64,000 nt of DNA, from contig JAFLRR010000003.1 of NCBI GenBank assembly GCA_022511345.1, positions 1 to 64,000 of the forward strand. Direction: 5' to 3'. Source of the DNA: Alistipes sp. (GTDB taxonomy: Bacteria > Bacteroidota > Bacteroidia > Bacteroidales > Rikenellaceae). Below the pieces are notes generated by a model, which made no database searches, had not been told where the DNA came from, and saw only the letters and a program-made list of their open reading frames with translations. Position numbers and translations under genes: made by a program. Positions 1-8,057 of this stretch are shown in pieces; the first letter of the stretch is position 1; each line of letters opens with the position of its first letter.

Positions 1-212
1 CCGATAACGGGAGTAGTACCGGGCTCGCCCTGCTCACCGGCACCGGGTTCACCCTTGTCACCCTTAGCGCCGTCCCAGACGGTGTAGTCCTTAGTACCCT
101 CGGCAGTGGTGATGGTCAGCTTCCAACTGGTGCCGCTTCGCGGACGGCGGAGCGGCACCAGGGTAGTCGCATTTTTTTCGGGAAATTCACCGACCCGCAA
201 GCAGCTGCGCAT
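1..212 (-). CDS. Partial collagen-like repeat protein (runs off the left edge)
   Basis: Read on the minus strand, positions 119 to 1 encode a stretch ending in Gly-X-Y triplets (GDKG, GEPG, GEQG, GEPG), preceded by a short beta-rich segment (LTITTAEGTKDYTVWDG). This resembles the collagen-like segments placed behind an N-terminal module in secreted Bacteroidota proteins. The frame stays open upstream, with ATG codons at 212 and 230, but from about 120 upward the predicted residues no longer look like a protein and the DNA contains a 9-bp inverted repeat (131-161). No signal peptide, promoter or ribosome-binding site is visible, and the tRNA terminator lies just upstream. Either the true N-terminus has been displaced by a rearrangement near 120-160, or this is a decaying fragment. 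The left end is cut by the window, so total length is unknown. Confidence 0.4.
   Translation of the reverse strand, partial: MRSCLRVGEFPEKNATTLVPLRRPRSGTSWKLTITTAEGTKDYTVWDGAKGDKGEPGAGEQGEPGTTPVI
131..161. repeat. 9-bp inverted repeat at the collagen-like frame junction
   Basis: GGTGCCGCT (131-139) and AGCGGCACC (153-161) are perfect inverted copies. One mismatch and three more pairs extend the stem inwards, leaving a 5-base loop. It lies exactly where the collagen-like frame loses protein-like character. It could be a terminator-like hairpin or a recombination site; no T-run follows on either strand. Confidence 0.6.
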
Positions 213-247
213 TGATGCAATGCCGCGCATTTCGCCGGCAGAGAGAT

Positions 248-280
248 AAAAAAAACAGGTTGCACAAATGGTGCAACCTG
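248..280 (-). terminator. Rho-independent terminator of the CAU tRNA
   Basis: A perfect 10-bp stem (256-265 with 271-280, 5-base loop) is followed on the minus strand by eight T residues (A-run 248-255). It lies just past the 3' end of the tRNA at 291-364. Confidence 0.85.
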
Positions 281-290
281 TCTGTTTCTG

Positions 291-364
291 TGGGCCCAGA
301 GGGGCATGATCCCCCGACCTTCGGATTATGAGTCCGCTGCTCTAACCGACTGAGCTATGGGCCC
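291..364 (-). tRNA. tRNA with CAU anticodon (elongator Met or lysidine-type Ile2)
   Basis: A 74-base cloverleaf on the minus strand with a 7-bp acceptor stem (GGGCCCA with TGGGCCC), discriminator A, a D-arm with GGTTAGAGC, and anticodon loop CTCATAA giving anticodon CAU. CCA is not encoded. It lacks the C1xU72 mismatch and the three G-C anticodon-stem pairs of an initiator, so it is either elongator tRNA-Met or the tRNA-Ile whose C34 is changed to lysidine; sequence inspection alone does not decide. The T-arm is GGGGG-ATCATGC-CCCTC: the usual T54 and A58 are exchanged for A54 and T58. Confidence 0.88.
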
Positions 365-394
365 TGATAACTCCCCGAGGGGATTATCGTGGTG

Positions 395-402
395 CAAAGA
401 TA
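395..402 (-). promoter_or_regulatory. Probable -7 element of the CAU tRNA
   Basis: TATCTTTG on the minus strand matches the Bacteroidota TAnnTTTG box, about 30 bases upstream of the tRNA 5' end. TTTG boxes lie upstream but not at the preferred 19-21 bp spacing. Confidence 0.5.
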
Positions 403-462
403 TACAAAAATTCAAAATTAGGGCTTCAAAAACCGATTTTTTTCGTTTTCAGCCCCGAAAAA

Positions 463-2529
463 CTAATTTTCGCTGCCGTGAGCCGCAGCAAGACCGCGCC
501 GCAGGAACTCGGCAAAGGCCTGCGGGTCGAGGTTGCGGCCCGAAGGCTGGGTCAGAAGATGGCAGTCGTTGGGGTCCAGAAGCACGTAGTAGGGTTGTGC
601 GTTGACGCCGTAGGTGGTCAGCGCGTAGTGCGAATTTATCTTGCCCAGACTCTTGAGGACCTTGCCCGACGGGGTAGTGACATGCTCCGACGCCGGCAGC
701 ACGGTTTTGTCGTCGACATAGAGCGCCGCGATGACGAACTCGTCGCGCAGCAGCTGCAGAACCTCGGGCGCCGACCACACGCGCTCCTCCATCTCGCGGC
801 AGTTGACGCAGCCGTGGCCCGTGAAGTCGACGAAGACGGGCTTGCCCGTGGCGCGCGCATACTCCTGAGCCTCCGAAAGATCGAAGAAGCCCTTAAGACC
901 GTGGGGCAGGTGCAGAAAATCGCTGTATTTGCCCTCGCCCGGAGCGGTCACGCCGGCAGGCGCGGCGGTCGAAGGTGCGGGTGCGGCGGAATATCCTCCG
1001 GCGATGAAGTCCTGGGTGTGCATGGGCGGCAGATAGCCCGACAGTGCCTTGAGCGGCGCGCCCCACATGCCCGGAAGCATGTAGACCACGAACGAGAGAC
1101 TGGCGATGGCCAGCGCGAGGCGGCCGACGCCGATGTGCGTGGTCTGGCTGTCGTGTGCGAAGTGCAGCTTGCCCAGCAGGTAGAGCGTCAGAAGCGTGAA
1201 GACGGCAATCCAGATTGCAAGGTAGACCTCGCGGTCGAGCAGCCCCCAGTGGTAGGTCTGGTCGGCAACGGACAGGAACTTGAAGCCGAGCGCGACCTCG
1301 AGAAAACCTATTACGACCTTGACCGAGTTGAGCCATCCGCCGCTCTTGGGCAGCGACTTGAGCATCGACGGGAAGAGTGCGAAGAGCGTGAACGGCAGCG
1401 CAAAGGCCAGCGAGAAGGCCAGCATGGTGATAATCGGCGACCAGAACTCGCCCGAAGTCGACTTGATGAGCACCGACCCGACGATGGGTCCCGTGCACGA
1501 GAACGACACCAGCACCAACGTCAGGGCAAGGAAGAAGATGCCGCCCAGGCCCTTGGTGTCGGCCTTGCTGTCGCTCTTGTTGACTAAACGCGAGGGCAGC
1601 GTGATCTCGAAGGCCCCGAAAAACGAGGCGGCGAAAATCATGAACACCGCAAAGAAGACGATGTTGGGAAGCCAGTGCGTAGCCAGCCAGTTGAATATGT
1701 CGGCCGTGACGGCGTCGCCGCCGACAACCCTCGTTATCAATATGATGGCCGCAACGGGCACGGTGTAGAGCAGCACGATGAAGAGCCCGTAGAGAGCTGC
1801 GCGCATGCGTCCGCGCGCCGGGCCGCCCTCGCCCTTGAGAAAGAACGATACGGTCATGGGAACCATCGGGAAGACGCATGGAGTGAGCAGCGCGGCGAAG
1901 CCCCACAGCACAGCCTCGATGATGAGCGCCCACAGCGAGCCGCGGCCCGTGGCCGGCGGCAGGGTAGCAGCATAGTCATCTGAAGGTCCGGCCAAAGAGG
2001 CGGTTTGTGCGGCAGCTCCGGACAGGGGTGCCGTCTGGTTCTGTGCGGCAGGTTCGCCGCCGGCAAGGCTGAGCTCGAGCTCGGCATCCTCGGGCGGCGT
2101 GCAGCTTGTCTCGTCGCACGTCATCCACTCGATGGAGATTGTCGCCGAAGCGTCGGGTGATGCGATGCGCACCCTCTGGGCGAACTGCGCACGGCCCGAG
2201 AACGAGCCTATCTCAGTGCCGAAGGTCTTGTCGTAGTGACGCTCGGGACGGGTCAGCATCTCGATGCCGCCCTCGGGCTCGGCACCCTCGAAGCTGAACG
2301 TTATGACGGTGGGGTTGGGGCCCGAGGTGTAGGGGCCGAAGTCGTACATGTGGCGGCCTGCGGCTATGTCGGCCGTCAGTACTATGCGCTGTACGCCGTC
2401 GGACACGGTCTCGGTGTCGGCGCTCCACTTCACGCTCGGGGCGTTGAGTCCGCCTCCAGGCAGCTGAGCCGCCAGGGCTGCGCTCCACATGATTGCGCAA
2501 ATAAGCGCTATGGTTCGAATCGCTTTCAT
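463..2529 (-). CDS. dsbD: Thiol:disulfide interchange protein DsbD
   Basis: Inner-membrane protein that passes electrons from cytoplasmic thioredoxin to periplasmic thiol proteins. About 688 residues from the chosen ATG at 2529, which starts directly on a signal peptide (MKAIRTIALICAIMWSAALA); an in-frame ATG 11 codons upstream is less likely. Domains in order are an N-terminal DsbD-alpha-like region with a Cys pair (TCDETSC), a multi-span membrane domain with the family's two membrane cysteines (LLTPCVFPMVP and FSCTGPIVG), and a C-terminal thioredoxin-like domain with a CVNC active site near residues 574-577. Size and order match full-length DsbD. It stands alone between two tRNA genes and has a plausible -7 box at 2560-2567. 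Confidence 0.93.
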   Translation of the reverse strand: MKAIRTIALICAIMWSAALAAQLPGGGLNAPSVKWSADTETVSDGVQRIVLTADIAAGRHMYDFGPYTSGPNPTVITFSFEGAEPEGGIEMLTRPERHYDKTFGTEIGSFSGRAQFAQRVRIASPDASATISIEWMTCDETSCTPPEDAELELSLAGGEPAAQNQTAPLSGAAAQTASLAGPSDDYAATLPPATGRGSLWALIIEAVLWGFAALLTPCVFPMVPMTVSFFLKGEGGPARGRMRAALYGLFIVLLYTVPVAAIILITRVVGGDAVTADIFNWLATHWLPNIVFFAVFMIFAASFFGAFEITLPSRLVNKSDSKADTKGLGGIFFLALTLVLVSFSCTGPIVGSVLIKSTSGEFWSPIITMLAFSLAFALPFTLFALFPSMLKSLPKSGGWLNSVKVVIGFLEVALGFKFLSVADQTYHWGLLDREVYLAIWIAVFTLLTLYLLGKLHFAHDSQTTHIGVGRLALAIASLSFVVYMLPGMWGAPLKALSGYLPPMHTQDFIAGGYSAAPAPSTAAPAGVTAPGEGKYSDFLHLPHGLKGFFDLSEAQEYARATGKPVFVDFTGHGCVNCREMEERVWSAPEVLQLLRDEFVIAALYVDDKTVLPASEHVTTPSGKVLKSLGKINSHYALTTYGVNAQPYYVLLDPNDCHLLTQPSGRNLDPQAFAEFLRRGLAAAHGSEN

Positions 2530-2559
2530 GGTCGATGTTGCATATATTTTGGATTGTTG

Positions 2560-2567
2560 CAAAAATA
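2560..2567 (-). promoter_or_regulatory. Probable -7 element of dsbD
   Basis: TATTTTTG on the minus strand matches TAnnTTTG, about 30 bases before the dsbD start at 2529. No good -33 box was seen. Confidence 0.4.
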
Positions 2568-2617
2568 GGAATAATTTGCATTATCCGGGCCGCCGAGACT
2601 AAAAAATAGAAAATAGT

Positions 2618-2648
2618 TTTGCGATTGCGAATATTTGTATTATCTTTG
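2618..2648 (+). promoter_or_regulatory. Bacteroidota promoter of initiator tRNA
   Basis: TTTG (2618-2621), a 19-bp spacer and TATCTTTG (2641-2648) match the TTTG/TAnnTTTG consensus. The tRNA begins 40 bases downstream. Confidence 0.8.
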
Positions 2649-2687
2649 CATCGTGAATGCGGCAGATGCCGCGGACACAGCCAATAT

Positions 2688-2763
2688 CGCGAGGTGGAGC
2701 AGTTGGCAGCTCGTCGGGCTCATAACCCGAAGGTCGGAGGTTCGAGTCCTTCCCTCGCTACCA
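2688..2763 (+). tRNA. Initiator tRNA-fMet (CAU)
   Basis: A 76-base cloverleaf with encoded CCA. It shows the initiator hallmarks: C1 facing T72 unpaired at the acceptor end, and three consecutive G-C pairs (GGG/CCC) closing the anticodon loop CTCATAA. The T-loop TTCGAGT is canonical. A clear promoter precedes it and a strong terminator follows immediately. Confidence 0.95.
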
Positions 2764-2764
2764 C

Positions 2765-2795
2765 AGGACGAAGTTTTTGACTTCGTCCTTTTTTT
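2765..2795 (+). terminator. Rho-independent terminator of initiator tRNA
   Basis: A perfect 10-bp stem (2765-2774 with 2780-2789) followed by six T residues, starting two bases after the tRNA CCA end. Confidence 0.9.
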
Positions 2796-2843
2796 GTGCG
2801 GCCGCGCTAAGTCTGCACCGCAGGGCTAAAAGAGTCTGAGCTC

Positions 2844-2874
2844 TTGCATGCTGTCGTATTAAATCGTATCTTTG
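2844..2874 (+). promoter_or_regulatory. Promoter of the outer-membrane barrel gene
   Basis: TTG (2844-2846), a 20-bp spacer and TATCTTTG (2867-2874). The start codon of the barrel gene is 25 bases downstream. Confidence 0.65.
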
Positions 2875-2898
2875 TTTTGGTGAAGAGGCCTTACGGTG

Positions 2899-5346
2899 AT
2901 GTGTAAAGCTGTGAAAGTGATATTGTGGACGGGAATGCTTGTCATCTCGCAGGCGGTGTGTGCGCAGTCGCGGTTCGACGACAGCGGCTATCCCTTCACG
3001 CACATCGAAAGCGACTATGCCCCCGTTGTCCGCACCGACACCACGCTCTTCTACCGGGCCGTGCAGCAAGCCGACGATCTGTATGCACGGTTAGCCGACT
3101 ACTCGCTCTCGTTCGTCGCGGGTTCGCGCCGCGGCACCGATTATACCGACCATGCCATAACGTATGCCGGCCTGCGGCTGCCGTCGCGTCATGCCGCAGC
3201 TTTCAGACTGCTGCGCGCCGACCGTCAGCGCATAGCTCCGTTCGGCTCGGCCGGCGATGTCATGATGCCGCTGTCGGGCGGCGAGTCCTTCTCGTTTGCG
3301 GCGATTCATCCCGACCAGCCGACATCGGTGTCGGTCAACTTCACCGACCGCGGCTATACGGCCGGTGCGAGGGCGCTGGCAGCCTTCACCATGCCGCACG
3401 GCTGGAGTCTCGACCTGGCTGTCGAGGGCCGCACGGGCCGCGATATGCATGTAGACGGAGTCTTCACCTCGTCGTGCGGGGTCTCGTTCCGTCTTGCGCG
3501 GCAGCTATCCGAGAGCCGGGTCCTGTCGCTGCTGGCCTCGTTCCGCCCCTCGATGCGCGGTATGCGCACGGCCTCGGTGCGCGAGGCCTTCGTGCTGCGT
3601 GACGACAATCTCTACAACCCCTCGTGGGGCATGGACAACGGCCGTGTACGCAATTCGCGCGTGCGACGCGAAGCCACGCCGCTGTTCGTGATTTCGTATG
3701 AAGACCGTCTGAGCGACAACACCGCTCTGACGGCATCGCTTGCCGCCGAGTTCGGCACGCGCCGCTATTCGTCGCTCGGGTGGTACGATGCCCGCACTCC
3801 CATGCCCGACAACTATCGCTATCTGCCGAGCTATATGACCGACGATGTGTCGGCCGGAGTCGTGGCCGACTCGTGGCGGACCGATGACAGACGCTATACG
3901 CAAATCGACTGGGACGAACTGCGGGCCGAGAACCGCATGGCCTCGGGCGAAGCGGTCTATGCCGTCGAGGACTGCGTTACGGCCATTGCCGACATCAGGG
4001 CGGCGGTCGGTGCGCGAACCGATTTCGGTGACGGCCTTGCTGTCAGCTACGGCGCTGCAGCCACTGTGTCGTCGCACCGCAGCTATCGGCAGATGCGCGA
4101 CCTGCTGGGGGCATCCTACTTGACCGACATAGACCTCTATCTTGTCGATGACGACACCTTCTCCAATGCCCTGCAGAACGACTTGCGCCATCCAGGCCGC
4201 CGTGTCGGCGAGGGCGGACGTTTCGGTTACGACTACTCCCTGCGGCGTTTCGATGCCGGATTGTATGCCGCCGTCGACTATCGCTCGGGTCGTTTCAATC
4301 TCGACTTCGCGGCACGACTGGCCGAGACCTCAGTAAGCCGCCGCGGATTTTTCGAGAAGGAGCTCTTTCCCGGCGAAGGTTCATTCGGCGCCTCGCCGTC
4401 GGTGCGCTTTACAACCTATGCGGCGCGTCTGACCGTTGGCTATGCCTTCACCACGTCGAAATATGTCGGCATGTCCGTCTCGGCAGCCGGCGATGCACCC
4501 GAGGCCGAGGATCTGTTTTGGAATCCGCAGTACAACAACCTGACCGTCGGTGGCCATCCGCTGCGCAAACGCCTGGGCTGGGAGGCCGTGGGCCGCATTT
4601 CAACGCGGTCGCTGCAGCTGCAGGCCTCGCTGTTTGCCTCGATCTGGTCGGGCGAAATCATGACCATGCGTTACTACGACGATTTGAGCTCGTCGTTCTG
4701 CGATATGTACGTCAAGGATATAGGCCGCCTGTGCTATGGTGCCGAGGCTGCCGCTTCGCTACGGCTGTCGAGGCGTTGGCGGCTGGAGGCGACACTGACA
4801 GCCGCACGCTGCAAGTATTCGTCCAATCCCGTTGTCGAGATTATAACCGATGCAGGCAACACACCGGTCGCAGCCGCGTCGCGCAGCTACCTCGGCGGCT
4901 GCACGCTCGGCAATACTCCGCAGCTTGCAGCATCGTTTTCTGCAGCATACTACTCGCCGCGCGGCTGGTCGTTCGACATATCTGCCGGCTGGGCCGGGGC
5001 ACGCTATGTCGAACCGTCGCTGCTGCGCCGCACCGAGAGGGTAGCCTACCAGAGCTCCTCCTCGCACGAGGACTTCGACCGCCTGACTAATCAGGAGCGT
5101 CTGGACGATGCTGTCGATGTAGGTCTCACGGTGGCCAAGCGCTGGCGTTTGGGTTCCGGTTCGAACATATCGGTGATGCTTGCCGTGCACAACCTTGCCG
5201 GCATGCGCGACATGGTCTACGCCGGTTATGAGTCGCAGCGTGTCAGAAGAGTCTCGTCCGGCGCGGCGGTCTACCTTCCGCTGCCGTCGCGCTATCTGTA
5301 TTCATATCCGCGCACGGCTTGGCTTTCGGTCAACTACACTTTTTGA
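2899..5346 (+). CDS. Outer-membrane beta-barrel protein, TonB-receptor-like, function unknown
   Basis: About 815 residues. A signal peptide ends near QAVCAQ. The remainder is rich in alternating aromatic and polar strands and Arg/Asp/Tyr turns, and ends in SVNYTF with a C-terminal Phe, the outer-membrane insertion signal. The second half (for example GMSVSAAGDAPEAEDLFWNP and the closing strands) resembles the barrel of TonB-dependent receptors. I see no carboxypeptidase-like N-terminal domain, no TonB box and no obvious plug, and no SusD-type lipoprotein lies next to it. The start is ATG 2899 rather than the GTG one codon earlier. It is a single-gene unit with its own promoter, convergent with the exonuclease gene. 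Substrate cannot be assigned. Confidence 0.7.
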   Translation: MCKAVKVILWTGMLVISQAVCAQSRFDDSGYPFTHIESDYAPVVRTDTTLFYRAVQQADDLYARLADYSLSFVAGSRRGTDYTDHAITYAGLRLPSRHAAAFRLLRADRQRIAPFGSAGDVMMPLSGGESFSFAAIHPDQPTSVSVNFTDRGYTAGARALAAFTMPHGWSLDLAVEGRTGRDMHVDGVFTSSCGVSFRLARQLSESRVLSLLASFRPSMRGMRTASVREAFVLRDDNLYNPSWGMDNGRVRNSRVRREATPLFVISYEDRLSDNTALTASLAAEFGTRRYSSLGWYDARTPMPDNYRYLPSYMTDDVSAGVVADSWRTDDRRYTQIDWDELRAENRMASGEAVYAVEDCVTAIADIRAAVGARTDFGDGLAVSYGAAATVSSHRSYRQMRDLLGASYLTDIDLYLVDDDTFSNALQNDLRHPGRRVGEGGRFGYDYSLRRFDAGLYAAVDYRSGRFNLDFAARLAETSVSRRGFFEKELFPGEGSFGASPSVRFTTYAARLTVGYAFTTSKYVGMSVSAAGDAPEAEDLFWNPQYNNLTVGGHPLRKRLGWEAVGRISTRSLQLQASLFASIWSGEIMTMRYYDDLSSSFCDMYVKDIGRLCYGAEAAASLRLSRRWRLEATLTAARCKYSSNPVVEIITDAGNTPVAAASRSYLGGCTLGNTPQLAASFSAAYYSPRGWSFDISAGWAGARYVEPSLLRRTERVAYQSSSSHEDFDRLTNQERLDDAVDVGLTVAKRWRLGSGSNISVMLAVHNLAGMRDMVYAGYESQRVRRVSSGAAVYLPLPSRYLYSYPRTAWLSVNYTF

Positions 5347-5388
5347 CGCGATTATATACTTTATCGACGGCGCTTTCAGTCCTCCCTT

Positions 5389-5886
5389 TTATTCGATAAT
5401 CCGGACGGCAATGTGGGCGCATGCCTCGGCATCGGCCAGGGCGTGATGGTGGTTTTTCAGGTCGAAGCCGACGTGTGCCGCCACGGTGTGCAGCTGGTGA
5501 TTGGGCAGCGTCTTGCCGAAAATGCGCCGTGCTGCGCGGCATGTGCACTTGAACTCATATCCGGGGTATTCCATGCCGTACTTTTCGAATGCAGCCTTCA
5601 GACACCCTTCGTCGAATACGCTGTTGTGCGCGGCAAGCGTCAGACCCTCGATGCGGGGCGCTATCTCGGCCCATACGGTCGGAAAGTCGGGCGACTGTGC
5701 GGTATCCGCAGCCGTGAGGCCGTGAATGCGCGTGTTCATGTAGCTGTAGTAGTTGGGTGAGGGCTTGACGAGTCTGTAGATGCGTTCGCGTATCTCTCCG
5801 TCGACTACTATGACTATGCCGATGCTGCAGATGCTTGTCCGCTCGCGGTTTGCAGTCTCGAAATCTATGGCGGCAAAGTTACGCAT
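5389..5886 (-). CDS. DnaQ-like 3'-5' exonuclease (DEDDh)
   Basis: A 165-residue single-domain exonuclease of the DNA polymerase III epsilon family. All motifs are present: Exo I AIDFET (D8 and E10), Exo II AAHNSVFD, and the Exo III region HHALADAEA with the catalytic His and Asp. It lacks polymerase-binding or GIY-YIG extensions, so it is more likely a stand-alone repair or RNA-trimming exonuclease than the replicative proofreader (inference). Its start overlaps the end of the upstream acyltransferase gene by 8 bases, indicating translational coupling. Confidence 0.85.
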   Translation of the reverse strand: MRNFAAIDFETANRERTSICSIGIVIVVDGEIRERIYRLVKPSPNYYSYMNTRIHGLTAADTAQSPDFPTVWAEIAPRIEGLTLAAHNSVFDEGCLKAAFEKYGMEYPGYEFKCTCRAARRIFGKTLPNHQLHTVAAHVGFDLKNHHHALADAEACAHIAVRIIE

Positions 5887-6790
5887 CGCCTTGAGCCGCT
5901 TCTGCTGCGCGGTCTTCGAATTTCCACCTCTTGTGCGACCAAAGCCAGTATTCAGGTGCGCGGCGTATGGTTTGCTCGAGGTGGCGCATGTAGCATATCG
6001 TATAGGGATATTCGCTGCGCATCTCCTCCTCTGTGGGGTGCAATTCGGTGAATGTCATAGTGTAGCGGCCGCGGGCGCGCTTCTCGATGTCCAGGTACAG
6101 ATATCCGGCATCGATTCTGCGGCCTATCTCCTCGCCGCCTGCAGCATACGAGGTCATGCGGCCCATGAACATGGTGCTGTGGTGGGCCTGCGGGCCGCGC
6201 GGACGCTGGTCGGAGAGGAATCCTATGAGGAATGTGCCCTTGTCGCGCCGCAACCGCAGCAGTTCGCGAAAAGCCCGCTGCTGGGGTATCTGGAGCGTGT
6301 TGAAATGTGAGCGTATGCTGTGCATCACGCGGTTCATGACCTCGTTCGACAGCGGGCGGAATATCTCGCCCGTAATCTCCGGCATGCTGTATCCGCGCGC
6401 TGCTGCCGGCACCCACTCCCAACATCCGTAGTGGCCGATGAACAGAACCACGGGACGACCTTCGCGGGCTATGCGCTCCACAGCCTGGCCGTTGACTACT
6501 TCGACCCTTCGGTTGAGCGCCTTATCGCTGATGCACAGCAGTTTGACCGATTCGACAATACAATCGCACAGATGCAGATAGAAGCGGCGCTCGATTCTGC
6601 GGCGCTCGGCCTCGCTCAACTCGGGCAGAGCGTTGCGCAGGTTCTTTCTGACGACCTTGACTCTGTATCGCAGCACGCTGTAGATTATGAAACGCAATAT
6701 GCGTGAAAGGCCGTGCAGCACCGGCAGCGGAAGCATAGCCGGAAGCATGAACAGCCCTTTCACCAACAGATATTTCAGTTTGTCGAACAT
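5879..6790 (-). CDS. Lipid A biosynthesis-type acyltransferase (LpxL/HtrB family)
   Basis: A 303-residue inner-membrane acyltransferase expected to add a secondary acyl chain to lipid A or a related lipid. It has a hydrophobic N-terminal anchor (residues about 10-35) and the family's H-x4-E catalytic motif (GHYGCWEW, near residue 120), followed by a LSDQRP block typical of the family. Length matches LpxL. It is first of a two-gene unit with the overlapping exonuclease. The precise acyl donor and position are not predictable. Confidence 0.85.
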   Translation of the reverse strand: MFDKLKYLLVKGLFMLPAMLPLPVLHGLSRILRFIIYSVLRYRVKVVRKNLRNALPELSEAERRRIERRFYLHLCDCIVESVKLLCISDKALNRRVEVVNGQAVERIAREGRPVVLFIGHYGCWEWVPAAARGYSMPEITGEIFRPLSNEVMNRVMHSIRSHFNTLQIPQQRAFRELLRLRRDKGTFLIGFLSDQRPRGPQAHHSTMFMGRMTSYAAGGEEIGRRIDAGYLYLDIEKRARGRYTMTFTELHPTEEEMRSEYPYTICYMRHLEQTIRRAPEYWLWSHKRWKFEDRAAEAAQGDA

Positions 6791-6830
6791 CCCTCTTTCA
6801 GCCGCAGTTTTTTCGGGTCCGTGCGGTAGG

Positions 6831-6838
6831 CAAAAATA
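6831..6838 (-). promoter_or_regulatory. Probable -7 element of the acyltransferase gene
   Basis: TATTTTTG on the minus strand fits TAnnTTTG, about 40 bases before the start codon at 6790. The -33 box is unclear. Confidence 0.4.
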
Positions 6839-6898
6839 GTGAAAATATTTTTATTTCCCTTTACCCGTCCGCATGCGGCATATTTTGCTCCGCAAGCG

Positions 6899-8053
6899 CT
6901 ACTTGAGCCACTTGTCGAAGAACTCGAGCGTCTTTTGCTGCATCTGCTTGCTGAAGAAGTGTTTCTCATCCCAGATGCGAGTCTCGAGCCGGTCGCCGGC
7001 CCCCTGACTCTCCCATACTTCGCGCATGGTGCTGTAAGCCTGCTCCACGCCCTCGACGGGGAAGAGTTTGTCGCGGGTTCCGTTGTAGAAGAGCGTCGGC
7101 TTCGGACAGGCTATGCTGGCCGTGTGGGCGTAGTCCATATACCGGCGCAGGTTGGGCGTGAGCATGGAGTATGCCGAGCCGCCTTTGTTCTGGTTGTTGT
7201 CGAGCGACATCAGACGGTCGGTGGTGTTCATCCAGCATATCGACGCCGAGGCTTTCACTCGGTCGGTTATGGCCGACATCATCCACGAACGGTAGGCGCC
7301 CATCGAGAAGCCGAGGCATCCTATCTTCTCGCCGTCGACAAAAGGCAGCGAGGCAAGAAAATCGGCGCTGTAGACGTCGTCCATGTTGATGAACGCGCCC
7401 CACGAGCCGCCCATCTGCAGGAAGTTCGAAGCCAGCGCCTGCTGGCCGTCGTAGTCGATGCCCTCCATGCGGCCGCGTTCGCCCCAGAACAGGGCGTCGG
7501 CCGAGAGGACGACATATCCTGCCGCGGCGAAGTAGTCGCCCGCGAACTGGTTGTCGTAGCACCCTTCGGCCCATTTTTCGGCATCCTCCATAATCTGCTG
7601 CGAGACACCGAACGGACGTACCATCTTCTCCTTGCCTATGGAGAAATGCGCTCCGTGGTCGTGCAGCATGACGATGGCCGGGAAGGGCCCCTCGCCGTCG
7701 GGCACAAGCAGATAGGCCGGTATGCGGCACCAGGCCGAGATGTTGAACTCAATCTTCAGCGCTTCGTAGCCATCGCGATGCTCGCGTGCCACAATCTCCA
7801 TGTCGTAGCTTTCGGCTGCCGGCTGAATGTTCTGCATGCTCTCCATCAGCACCTCGCGGGCTGCGGTGCGCCACTCGTCGAAATCCGTCTGCGGAGCATT
7901 TCCCCACGCCATGGGCCATGTCAGCTGCGCCTTCATCTGCTCGAAGAATGCAGGCATGTTCTTCACTACGCCGTATCTTTGAGCATCCTGCTGCTGTGCG
8001 GAAGCGGCGGCCGACATTATTGTCAGCGCCGCTATTATTGCCACTCTTTTCAT
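6899..8053 (-). CDS. Secreted alpha/beta hydrolase, probable carbohydrate esterase
   Basis: A 384-residue protein with an N-terminal signal peptide (MKRVAIIAALTIMSAAASAQ). ATG 8053 is preferred because it begins directly on the signal peptide; ATG 8071 would overlap the upstream lyase gene. Catalytic elements are visible: nucleophile GFSMGA (G-x-S-x-G), acid GTRDKLFP and His in DEKHFF. The fold resembles dienelactone-hydrolase and acetylxylan-esterase type enzymes. It is last in a minus-strand unit behind PL10 and GH43 genes, so deacetylation or demethylation of a pectic or arabinan substrate is likely (inference from neighbours). Confidence 0.75.
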   Translation of the reverse strand: MKRVAIIAALTIMSAAASAQQQDAQRYGVVKNMPAFFEQMKAQLTWPMAWGNAPQTDFDEWRTAAREVLMESMQNIQPAAESYDMEIVAREHRDGYEALKIEFNISAWCRIPAYLLVPDGEGPFPAIVMLHDHGAHFSIGKEKMVRPFGVSQQIMEDAEKWAEGCYDNQFAGDYFAAAGYVVLSADALFWGERGRMEGIDYDGQQALASNFLQMGGSWGAFINMDDVYSADFLASLPFVDGEKIGCLGFSMGAYRSWMMSAITDRVKASASICWMNTTDRLMSLDNNQNKGGSAYSMLTPNLRRYMDYAHTASIACPKPTLFYNGTRDKLFPVEGVEQAYSTMREVWESQGAGDRLETRIWDEKHFFSKQMQQKTLEFFDKWLK

Positions 8054-8057
8054 CGGA

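Noticed and set aside
478..1587. A 369-residue open frame on the plus strand opposite dsbD
   Set aside because: Antisense shadow of dsbD with Arg/Glu/Gln-rich low-complexity composition.
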